Assembly (NCBI GenBank): GCA_035554595.1
Contig: DATMIH010000085.1
Location: forward strand, 1-15,145
Length of the DNA stretch: 15,145 nucleotides
From: VRUE01 sp035554595
GTDB lineage: Bacteria > Actinomycetota > Thermoleophilia > Solirubrobacterales > 70-9
Reading direction: 5' to 3'
The translations under genes and the position numbers were made by a program. Shown piece by piece: positions 6,876 to 12,849 of this stretch. Each line of letters starts with the position of its first letter. Position 1 is the stretch's first letter. The notes under the pieces were generated by a model, which had not been told where the DNA came from, made no database searches, and was given only the letters and a program-made list of their open reading frames with translations.

Positions 6876-6920
6876 GTGCAACGTTTTTCGGCTCCACGGA
6901 AGCTGCAAAACGTTGCACCT
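6876..6920 (+). repeat. REP-like palindrome, unit 3 (most symmetrical)
   Basis: GTGCAACGTTTTTCGGCTC at 6876-6894 faces GCTGCAAAACGTTGCAC at 6902-6918, with CT to 6920. Both arms are well conserved. The unit begins 18 nt upstream of the chosen GTG start of the AbiEi-nuclease gene. Confidence 0.8.
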
Positions 6921-6947
6921 GCCCGGGGGTGGGTCGCGCCAAGTCGG

Positions 6948-6992
6948 GTGCAACGCGTTGCGGCGCCGACCGAGCCGAAAAACGTTGCACCT
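6948..6992 (+). repeat. REP-like palindrome, unit 4
   Basis: The left arm GTGCAACGCGTTGCGGCGC (6948-6966) is a diverged inverted copy of the right arm GAGCCGAAAAACGTTGCAC (6972-6990), which is identical to the conserved half of unit 2. The orientation is the same as in units 1-3. Confidence 0.8.
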
Positions 6993-6994
6993 CC

Positions 6995-7057
6995 GGGTGG
7001 GTGGGCTCCTCTGGGTGAGGGGGGCGCGCCTTGGGGTGGGGAGAGTGGGGCATGGGG
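6995..7057 (+). other. Tandem G-quadruplex motifs
   Basis: Plus-strand G-runs fall in two groups. GGG runs at 6995, 6999, 7003 and 7013 are separated by 1, 1 and 7 nt. Four-G runs at 7033-7036, 7038-7041, 7047-7050 and 7054-7057 are separated by 1, 5 and 3 nt. The second group can form a four-tetrad intramolecular quadruplex. It lies on the template strand of the leftward AbiEi-nuclease gene. Confidence 0.6.
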
Positions 7058-7178
7058 CGACTGTCCCAGGAGATGGCGCGTGAATGGTGCGCTCGGTGTC
7101 GCGGGTTGCGCGTGGGCATGTGACGCGACGCGCGCAGCTACGCTCTGCGAACTGGTGGTGGTCGATCGGCCGGTGAAG

Positions 7179-7748
7179 CTAGCTCGGCTTGGTCTTGGCC
7201 ACCGCGCGGGCCTCGCGCTCGGCCTCGATGCGGCGGCGCAGGCCGAAGAAGTAGTCGGCGCCGCTGATCAGGGTCGCGGCGACGGCTAGGTAGACGAGGA
7301 TGTCGACCCAGAGGGGGGCCGGGTTGGCGGCGATCAGGGCGATAACGGCGGCGATCTGCAGCACGGTCTTGACCTTGCCGAGCCAGCTGGCGGCGATGAC
7401 AATGCCGCGCTCGGCGGCGATCGCGCGCATCACGGTGACGGCGAACTCGCGGGCGATGATCACCATCGCCACCCAGGCTTCGAGCCGGTCTAGCGAGACC
7501 AGGGAGACCAGGGCGGCGACGATCAGCAGCTTGTCGGCGATCGGGTCCATCAGCTTGCCGAAGGTGGTGACCGCGTCGCGCGAGCGGGCGAAGTAGCCGT
7601 CGAGGCCGTCGGTGAGCGCAGCGAGGGCGAAGACCGCGGCGGCGAGGGCGTCGCCGTTGGGCGTCTCACCGAGCAGGGCGACGACGACCACAGGCACGGC
7701 AAGGATCCGCAGCAGCGTCAGCGCATTGGGCAAATTAAGCGGAAACAC
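7179..7748 (-). CDS. pgsA: CDP-diacylglycerol--glycerol-3-phosphate 3-phosphatidyltransferase
   Basis: A 189-residue membrane enzyme of the CDP-alcohol phosphatidyltransferase family. It transfers a phosphatidyl group from CDP-diacylglycerol to glycerol-3-phosphate, making phosphatidylglycerophosphate, the precursor of phosphatidylglycerol and cardiolipin. The complete signature DG-x2-AR-x8-G-x3-D-x3-D is present (D50, G51, A54, R55, G64, D68, D72). The N-terminus FPLNLPNALTLLRILAVPVV is typical of PgsA, and about five further hydrophobic segments follow. The family also contains phosphatidylinositol phosphate synthases, but NLPNALTLLR favours PgsA. The start is GTG at 7748, 4 nt after the TGA of the MMPL gene; a TTG at 7787 is an unlikely alternative. 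It is the last gene of a tight operon, with a strong hairpin just upstream of its start. Confidence 0.92.
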   Translation of the reverse strand: MFPLNLPNALTLLRILAVPVVVVALLGETPNGDALAAAVFALAALTDGLDGYFARSRDAVTTFGKLMDPIADKLLIVAALVSLVSLDRLEAWVAMVIIAREFAVTVMRAIAAERGIVIAASWLGKVKTVLQIAAVIALIAANPAPLWVDILVYLAVAATLISGADYFFGLRRRIEAEREARAVAKTKPS

Positions 7749-7752
7749 CCGC

Positions 7753-10008
7753 TCAACCCCCCGCCTCCGGGGGCCGACGGGACTCAAAGTGGTCTATATC
7801 TCCACTTTGAGTCCCGTCGGCGGCGAAGGCGAGGGCGGCGTCGCGCTTGGCGAAGTACTCCTCGCCCTCGATGCTGATGTGGGGGACGAGGCGGCCAAGC
7901 CAGCCGGGCATCCACCAGGCCCACTTGCCGAGCAAGACCATGATCGCCGGCACAAGCAGGCAGCGGACCAGGGTCGAGTCGATCGCGATCGCAACAGCGA
8001 GGCCGACGCCGAACTCCTTGACGATCGGGTTGCCGTTGAGGACGAAGCTGGTGAAGACGCAAACCATGATCGCCGCCGCCGAGGTGATCACGCGGCCGGT
8101 GTTGGCGAGGCCTTCGATCACCGCCTCCTTCTCGTCGCCGCTCTGGCGGTAGTGCTCGCGCATCTGGGTGAGCAGGAAGACCTCGTAGTCCATCGAGAGG
8201 CCGAAGAGGATCGCGAACATCAGCAGCGGCACGAAGCTGACGATCGGGATCGGGTGGTCGAGGCCGATCAGCGAAGAGCCCCAGCCGAGCTGGAAGACGG
8301 CGGTGACGACCCCGTAGGCCGCCGCGACCGAGATCAGGTTCATCGCCGCCGCCTTGATCGGCACCAGCAGCGAGCGGAAGGCGAGCAGCAGGACGATGAA
8401 GCTGAGCCCGACGACGATGCCGATCATCAGCGGCAGCTTGTCGCTGATTTGGGTGGCGAGGTCGATGTACCCGGCGGTCTGGCCGCCGACGTAGGACTGG
8501 GTCTTGGTTCCCTGCAGCGCCGCCGGGATCGTCTCATCGCGCAGGTCTTCGACCAGGCTGACGGTCTCATCCGCCCAGGGCGCCGATTTGGAGATGACCG
8601 TAAAGACGGCCGCCGTCCCGGTTTTGTCGAGGCTCGGTTCGGAGACGCCGGCGACGTCGTGGGCGGCATTGATTTTCTGCTCCAGGATCGGCAGCACCTG
8701 TTTCGCTTCTTCCGGGCTCTCGAATTCCGAGGCGATCAGCAGCGGGCCGTTGACGCCGGGGCCAAAGCCCTGGGTGAGGCCGTCATAGGCCTGGCGCGCG
8801 GTCGTCGACTTGGGCAGGGCGCTGATGTCGTTCTGGCCCAGCTCGAGCTGCAGCAGCGGGATCGCCAGCACGATCAGGACCGCGAGGGCGGCGAGCGCGG
8901 AGCGCCAGGGGCGGTTGGCGACGCCGCGGGCCCAACGCCGCCAGCCGTGTGGCTCGGCTTCGTCGGGGTGCGTTTTGCCGAACTGCACGCGCAGCGAGTT
9001 GATGTGCGGGCCGAGTGCCCCCAACATGGCCGGCAGCAGCGTCGCCGCGGCAAGGACCGCGATCACCACCGCGATCCCGGCGGTGAAGCCCAGCGTGGTG
9101 ACCAGCGGGATGCCGGCGGCGGCGAGCGAGCAGAGCGCGATCACGACGGTGAAGCCGGCGAAGACGACGGCGCCGCCGGCAGTTGCCGTGGCGCGGGCGA
9201 CCGACTCCTGGATCTCCATGCCGTCGGCGAGCTGCAGCTTGTGGCGGGTGACGATGAAGAGGGCGTAGTCGATGCCGACGCCGAGGCCAATCATCGTCGC
9301 CAGGGTCGAGGCGACGCTCGGCACCTGCAGCACGTGCTCGAGCAGGCGGATGATCGAGAGCGAGCAGGCGAGGCCGAGGATCGCTGACGCGATCGGCAGC
9401 ACCATCGCGGTCGCGGTGCCGAAGGCGAAGAGCAGGATCACGATCGCGGCGGCGATGCCGATCGCGTCGCTGGCGCCGGTGTCCGGCTTGGAGAGCTGCG
9501 AGCCCACGTAGGCGCCGATCGAGACGTTGAGGCCGGCCGCTTCGGCGGGCTTGCCCGCGTCGAGCACGGCCAGGGCCTGCGCTTCGGTCAGTTCGCTGGG
9601 CCCGACGCCGAGGACCACCGGCACGTAGGCGACCGAGCGGTCTTCGCTGAGGAACTGCGCGCCCTGCGGCGTCAGCGGGTTGACGGCCGAGTTGACGTCG
9701 TGCAGGGCGTTCAGCCGCTGGACCGATTCATCGATCGCGCTCTTGTACTTGGGCGCGGTCAGCACTTCCCCGGCCTTGGCCTGGAAGACGAGTGGGTTGC
9801 TGCCGAAGGCCTGTTCGGGCAGCTTGTCTTCGAGCAGTTCGGTCGCCAGGGTCGAGCCCGTGCCCGGCAGGGTGAGGTTGTCGTTGGTCTTGCTCTCCCC
9901 CGCCTGCCCGGCGAGGATGAGGGCGACCGCGGCGACGATCCAAACCGCGATCGTCGGCCAGTGGTGTCGCGAGCAGAAGCGGCCGATCGCGTAGAGGGGG
10001 CCGGTCAC
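7753..10008 (-). CDS. MMPL family (RND superfamily) transporter
   Basis: A 751-residue inner-membrane transporter with two MMPL repeats. TM1 is at about 19-36 and a large external loop at 37-180. A TM block at about 181-335 contains GLGVGIDYALFIVTRHK (D247/Y248). A second TM is at about 370-388 and a second external loop runs to ~525. A second TM block at about 527-697 contains FGLSMDYEVFLLTQMREHY (D607/Y608). The two D-Y pairs are the proton-relay residues of MmpL proteins. Actinobacterial relatives export lipids, siderophores or drugs; the cargo here is unknown. I chose GTG 10008, 7 nt after the lipoprotein stop, because upstream codons only shadow that gene. Residues 732-746 encode a perfect RNA hairpin. 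Length and architecture are normal. Confidence 0.9.
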   Translation of the reverse strand: MTGPLYAIGRFCSRHHWPTIAVWIVAAVALILAGQAGESKTNDNLTLPGTGSTLATELLEDKLPEQAFGSNPLVFQAKAGEVLTAPKYKSAIDESVQRLNALHDVNSAVNPLTPQGAQFLSEDRSVAYVPVVLGVGPSELTEAQALAVLDAGKPAEAAGLNVSIGAYVGSQLSKPDTGASDAIGIAAAIVILLFAFGTATAMVLPIASAILGLACSLSIIRLLEHVLQVPSVASTLATMIGLGVGIDYALFIVTRHKLQLADGMEIQESVARATATAGGAVVFAGFTVVIALCSLAAAGIPLVTTLGFTAGIAVVIAVLAAATLLPAMLGALGPHINSLRVQFGKTHPDEAEPHGWRRWARGVANRPWRSALAALAVLIVLAIPLLQLELGQNDISALPKSTTARQAYDGLTQGFGPGVNGPLLIASEFESPEEAKQVLPILEQKINAAHDVAGVSEPSLDKTGTAAVFTVISKSAPWADETVSLVEDLRDETIPAALQGTKTQSYVGGQTAGYIDLATQISDKLPLMIGIVVGLSFIVLLLAFRSLLVPIKAAAMNLISVAAAYGVVTAVFQLGWGSSLIGLDHPIPIVSFVPLLMFAILFGLSMDYEVFLLTQMREHYRQSGDEKEAVIEGLANTGRVITSAAAIMVCVFTSFVLNGNPIVKEFGVGLAVAIAIDSTLVRCLLVPAIMVLLGKWAWWMPGWLGRLVPHISIEGEEYFAKRDAALAFAADGTQSGDIDHFESRRPPEAGG
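7773..7821. repeat. Perfect 20-bp inverted repeat (hairpin) at the MMPL-pgsA junction
   Basis: Arms 7773-7792 and 7802-7821 are perfectly complementary, with the 9-nt loop TCTATATCT. It lies in the last codons of the MMPL gene (from DGTQSG onwards) and ends about 25 nt before the pgsA GTG, next to its G-rich ribosome-binding region. It has no T-tract on either side, so it is not a classical intrinsic terminator; an mRNA processing, stabilising or translation-coupling hairpin is likelier. Confidence 0.85.
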
Positions 10009-10015
10009 GCGGGCA

Positions 10016-10612
10016 TCATCCCCCTTTGCCAGGCGGCACGGGTGCCGACGCTTCGCCGGTCTCGAAAGCGTCGGGAATCGAGGCGGCGAGACCAGTGCCG
10101 AGTAGCTGGCGCAGGGCGACCATGTGCTGGGCGTGGCTCGCGGCCAGCGAGGCAGCAAGCGTGCTCGCCGCCGAGGTACTCAGGTGCGACGTCGCGTCCA
10201 ACGCCTCGCCGAGCGCCGCGTTCTCCTCTTCATAGGCGAGCAGCAGCGCTTCTTCGCGGCCCTTCGGACCGGGAGTTTCGAGTTCGGCCGCTTCGGCTTC
10301 GGTTTTGCCGCCGATGCCGCGGATCGCCTTGGTGATCGCGTCGAGGTGGGCCTGGTTCTGCCCGCGCAACTGAGCGGCCACGGCGAGGGTGCCGCCGCGC
10401 AGCAGCGCCAGCGCCTCTTCATAGGCAGCCACCGTCGTCAGTTCCTGCGAGAGGACGGAGTTGAGGACTTCGGCATCGGCCGCCTTTTCGCTTTCACTGG
10501 CAGATACGTGACCGCAGCCGGAGACCGCGATCGCCAGGACGACCAAAAAGGCAGCGGCGCGACCGAGGCCGCGCCGCTGACTGCTGATGGCAAATGCTCG
10601 CTTCGAACCCAT
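10016..10612 (-). CDS. Ferritin-like domain lipoprotein
   Basis: A 198-residue predicted lipoprotein. It has a basic N-terminus, a hydrophobic stretch LGRAAAFLVVLAIAVSGCGH and a lipobox cysteine at C33. The mature part is a four-helix bundle with spaced carboxylates and histidines, as in ferritin-like DUF4439-type domains: helix 1 LNSVLSQELTTVAAYEEAL (E57), helix 2 GQNQAHLDAITKAIRGIG (H89), helix 3 LLLAYEEENAALGEAL (E128-E130) and helix 4 SHAQHMVALRQLLG (H160, H163). A glutamine replaces one carboxylate expected in helix 2, so metal binding is uncertain. The ATG at 10612 has no clear Shine-Dalgarno. It is the first gene of the operon with the MMPL transporter (7-nt gap) and pgsA, suggesting an envelope role beside the transporter. 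Confidence 0.7.
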   Translation of the reverse strand: MGSKRAFAISSQRRGLGRAAAFLVVLAIAVSGCGHVSASESEKAADAEVLNSVLSQELTTVAAYEEALALLRGGTLAVAAQLRGQNQAHLDAITKAIRGIGGKTEAEAAELETPGPKGREEALLLAYEEENAALGEALDATSHLSTSAASTLAASLAASHAQHMVALRQLLGTGLAASIPDAFETGEASAPVPPGKGG

Positions 10613-10668
10613 ATGCGGGCCCGAAGCATAAGAGGAGTTCTAACCGCTTTTGCTCGAAATTACTAGAC

Positions 10669-11316
10669 CTACTTGGCTGCCTTCTTCGCGCGACCCTTTT
10701 TAAGGCCCTTCGTCGACTTCGCCTCCGCGGACAAACCCTGGAAGTTCATAACGACCATGGTCGCGGGAATACCTTCCTCGCCAGACTTTGCGAGCCGCTT
10801 GGCGCTATCGGCATGAATCGCGAGGACGCGATCAAGAGTTTCCGCCGCTAGATCTACTGTTTCCCCCCAGCCTTGCTCGTCAACAACTCCTGGCGTCCAG
10901 CTGAGATGACGGTCATCGCGCGCATCGAACGTGCCACCCGTGAGAGCGCCGACGACATCGTCGATGATCATCTGGATGCTTGACGCGCTCACACCTGGCT
11001 TCACCGACTCCGGCAGTGACTGCCAGTCGCTGTCTGTCAGGAAAGCCCTTGAGGTCGCGCGGTAGTAGTGCTCGACAGCTCCGCGCCGCGGCTCGGTCTT
11101 GACCATTTCGATGCACTCGAAGTCCTTGAGTACTTTGACGTGGTAGCTGACCTGGCTGAGGCCCTCTTCGAGCTCCTTGGAGAGTTCGTTGGGGCTCGCC
11201 ATGCGCTCATTGAGAATGGTCAGGATTTCGACGCGCAACGGGTGCGCCAACGCCTTCACCAAGCGCTGGTCAACGCCGTTTCCCTTCTTTTTCTTGGTCT
11301 TGGTCTTTGCAGCCAA
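10669..11316 (-). CDS. ArsR-like winged-helix transcriptional regulator
   Basis: A 215-residue regulator with an ArsR/HTH_20-type winged helix at about residues 16-90: VDQRLVKALAHPLRVEILTI, SPNELSKELEEGLSQVSYHV, and the wing RRGAVEHYYRAT. The C-terminal part (about 95-190, with SSIQMIIDDVVGAL) is probably for dimerisation or ligand binding. It has no cysteine metal-site motif (no ELCVCDL). Lysine-rich tails at both ends (KTKTKKKKG; KGLKKGRAKKAAK) may add nonspecific DNA affinity. Translation starts at TTG 11316 behind GAGGAG at 5 nt, and a near-consensus promoter lies at 11357-11386. A broken paralogue occurs at 12311-12701, beyond the glycosylase gene. Target genes are unknown. Confidence 0.85.
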   Translation of the reverse strand: MAAKTKTKKKKGNGVDQRLVKALAHPLRVEILTILNERMASPNELSKELEEGLSQVSYHVKVLKDFECIEMVKTEPRRGAVEHYYRATSRAFLTDSDWQSLPESVKPGVSASSIQMIIDDVVGALTGGTFDARDDRHLSWTPGVVDEQGWGETVDLAAETLDRVLAIHADSAKRLAKSGEEGIPATMVVMNFQGLSAEAKSTKGLKKGRAKKAAK

Positions 11317-11356
11317 AGCGACTCCTCATTTCGTTTTCGCAAGCTTGTACCACTCG

Positions 11357-11386
11357 ATCATATTGGACGCAAAGCTGAAATGACAA
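11357..11386 (-). promoter_or_regulatory. Sigma-70 type promoter of the ArsR-like gene
   Basis: Minus strand TTGTCA (11386-11381), an 18-nt spacer, then TATGAT (11362-11357): 5/6 matches in each box. Transcription would start near 11350, giving a leader of about 35 nt that carries the GAGGAG ribosome-binding site before TTG 11316. Confidence 0.6.
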
Positions 11387-11470
11387 CAAAGAAGTAGGTA
11401 TTTTGCAGGCCTGAAACTTATTACTGGAACTTTTTCCAGCATTGGATTGGTCTAAAGCGTCGTACCGGGT

Positions 11471-11482
11471 GGGTCGCGACCC
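11471..11482. promoter_or_regulatory. Perfect 12-bp palindrome, possible operator
   Basis: GGGTCGCGACCC is its own reverse complement, and the flanking GGT/AACC partly extends the symmetry. It stands between the divergently read ArsR-like gene and the minigene/udgB side, a natural place for a dimeric repressor site. No second copy was seen in the window. Confidence 0.35.
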
Positions 11483-11523
11483 CCAACCGCAAGAGCTGAC
11501 GATTGCGAAGGGGGTGAGGCAGG

Positions 11524-11583
11524 GTGAAGATCGGCAAGACCGAGCAGGTCGTTCCGCTGCTTTCGATCAACAAGACGCGCTAG
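11524..11583 (+). CDS. Possible 19-residue peptide minigene
   Basis: GTG 11524 to TAG 11581-11583 would encode MKIGKTEQVVPLLSINKTR. A G-rich tract (GGGGGTGAGG) immediately upstream could act as a ribosome-binding site. A 10-bp perfect hairpin starts 17 nt after the stop. The arrangement of ribosome-binding site, tiny ORF and hairpin suggests either a real small peptide or a leader peptide in front of udgB. The internal GATCGGC could pair with the left arm of the downstream hairpin and open it. No family is recognised, and a 19-codon frame can arise by chance. Confidence 0.25.
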   Translation: MKIGKTEQVVPLLSINKTR

Positions 11584-11600
11584 CTGCGAGCACGGTTGAT

Positions 11601-11628
11601 GGGCCGATCCTGAACTCGGGATCGGCCC
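11601..11628. terminator. 10-bp perfect hairpin, terminator- or attenuator-like
   Basis: GGGCCGATCC (11601-11610) and GGATCGGCCC (11619-11628) pair perfectly around an 8-nt loop. No T-tract follows on either strand, so efficient intrinsic termination is doubtful. It stands 39 nt before the udgB start. Confidence 0.35.
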
Positions 11629-11667
11629 AGACACCTGCTGATACGCGGGTGGGCATGATTCGGAGCT

Positions 11668-12378
11668 ATGAGCAAAAGCTCCCGATCTCGCGGCTCACCT
11701 TCATTGCGACTCCACCAACTAGCCGCGGAGATTCACAACTGCCGGCTGTGCCCGCGCCTAGTCGAGTGGCGTGAGGAGCGCGCCGCCGACCCCCCGCGTC
11801 GCTATCAAGGTCAGGACTACTGGGCCCGGCCGCTGGATGGCTTTGGTGACCCGGACGCCAGAATCGCCATAGTCGGCCTCGCTCCTGCCGCTCATGGCGC
11901 CAACCGGACCGGGCGTATGTTCACCGGCGATCGGTCCGGCGACTGGCTTTATGCCGCCCTGCATCGCGCCGGCTTCGCGAACCAGCCTACGAGCACTCAC
12001 CGAAATGACGGGCTTGCCCTAAAGGACGTCTACGTGACCGCCGTTGTGCGCTGCGCGCCACCCGCAAACCGGCCGACCCCGAGCGAGCGAGACCAATGCC
12101 TGCCGTACCTCGAGCGAGAGCTCGCGCTACTGGAGAACTGCCACACGATCGTCGCCCTGGGCGGCTTTGCCTGGGACGGGGCGCTGCGGGCGCTTAAGGC
12201 CCGCGGCAACGAGGTACCGCGGCCACGGCCTCGCTTTGGCCATGGTGCAGAAGCGGTGATCGATGAGTGGACGCTGCTTGGCTGCTACCACCCCAGCCAG
12301 CAGAACACTTTTACCGGTCGACTGACCGAGCAAATGCTTGATGCGACGTTTGCTCGGGCGCGCGCTCTTGCCCGTTAG
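11668..12378 (+). CDS. udgB: Family 5 uracil-DNA glycosylase (UdgB)
   Basis: A 236-residue iron-sulfur uracil-DNA glycosylase that removes uracil and other deaminated bases from DNA, the first step of base-excision repair. The four cysteines of the [4Fe-4S] cluster are visible as C25, C28 (NCRLCPRL), C129 (VVRCAPP) and C144 (DQCLPY). Motif A is IVGLAPAAHGANRTGRMFTG at 68-87, which with its APAAHG sequence marks family 5 rather than family 4. The DNA-intercalation/catalytic motif is CYHPSQQNTFTGRLT at 206-220. The ATG at 11668 has GGAG only 2 nt upstream, too close for a normal Shine-Dalgarno. Its 3' end overlaps the antisense frame of the broken ArsR-like gene. Confidence 0.93.
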   Translation: MSKSSRSRGSPSLRLHQLAAEIHNCRLCPRLVEWREERAADPPRRYQGQDYWARPLDGFGDPDARIAIVGLAPAAHGANRTGRMFTGDRSGDWLYAALHRAGFANQPTSTHRNDGLALKDVYVTAVVRCAPPANRPTPSERDQCLPYLERELALLENCHTIVALGGFAWDGALRALKARGNEVPRPRPRFGHGAEAVIDEWTLLGCYHPSQQNTFTGRLTEQMLDATFARARALAR

Positions 12379-12701
12379 GGCCTTCCGAGTGAACAAACGA
12401 GGGCGTCTCAAAGAAGACCGTCCTCTTCGCCCGAAAGAAGTGCTCGCGGCCGCCACGCCGCTGCTCCGACTCGACCCGCTCGATGCAGCCGAATTTCTCG
12501 AGCTCTTCGACGTGATGGTAGAAGGAGCTGACGTCGGCGCCGAGTTCCTCGCCGATCTCGCTGGCGCTGGCGATCCGCTCGTTGAGCACGGGCGAGGATG
12601 TGCTCTCTGACCGGGTGACCGAGGGCTTCGATCAAACGACGATCGAAGAACGCTTCAGCTCATCCGATTTCGCACAGCTCCCTCATCGACTTGCCTTGCA
12701 T
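12311..12701 (-). pseudogene. Disrupted ArsR-like winged-helix regulator
   Basis: Homology to the regulator at 10669-11316 is clear but broken. An ATG at 12701 behind a good AGAGGGGG site opens a frame that meets TGA at 12662-12660 after 13 codons. The same frame then reads FFDRRLIEALGHPVREHILA. At about 12590 the reading shifts by one base into VLNERIASASEIGEELGADV, followed by SSFYHHVEELEKFGCIERVE and the wing RRGGREHFFRAK. Similarity ends near 12409, where the intact copy has another 120 residues. The residual frame runs on, antisense to the udgB 3' end, to 12311. A stop, a frameshift and a truncation together make a pseudogene likelier than sequencing error. Confidence 0.7.
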
Positions 12702-12849
12702 AGCGACCCCCTCTGACGGTTTGGATGGAAATCACGATAGATCGCTCCGCTCCGGCAAAACCTAGACTCAATACTAGAATTTAGGCATTATTTGAAACTA
12801 ATCTGAGCAATAGGGCGGTCTCAAGCGTACCCATAGGAGGTGGGCATTC

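Larger units (their letters stand above)
6859..7178. other. Upstream region of the AbiEi-nuclease gene: repeats and G-runs, no separate gene
   Basis: This spacer between pgsA and the nuclease domain holds palindrome units 3 and 4 and a G-quadruplex motif on the plus strand. The minus-strand frame is open to ATG 7119, but its translation is proline/histidine-rich followed by repeat-derived peptide (VQRFSA, EPKNVA), without recognisable homology. I see no convincing -10/-35 promoter. Confidence 0.5.
11387..11667. other. Spacer before udgB: palindromes and a possible minigene, no established gene
   Basis: This spacer holds an AT-rich patch with the inverted repeat CTGGAA/TTCCAG (11424-11439), a perfect 12-bp palindrome GGGTCGCGACCC (11471-11482), a 19-codon frame (11524-11583) and a 10-bp hairpin (11601-11628). 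A longer plus-strand frame at 11442-11774 overlaps udgB and shows no recognisable protein, so I do not call it. Confidence 0.5.

Noticed and set aside
5867..6992. The four palindromes as a CRISPR array or IS terminal repeats
   Set aside because: Unit spacing is irregular, with a full gene between pairs. There are no cas genes and no transposase, and the units are self-palindromic and in one orientation rather than inverted ends.
7612..9387. Long plus-strand open frame opposite the MMPL gene
   Set aside because: Its translation is Asp/Arg/Gln-rich low-complexity sequence, typical of the antisense of a GC-rich membrane-protein gene; the minus strand encodes a complete MMPL protein.
12725..12784. 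19-codon plus-strand frame before the ThiF gene as a definite RiPP precursor
   Set aside because: It has a weak ribosome-binding site and no recognisable leader or core features; kept only as a candidate within the ThiF finding.
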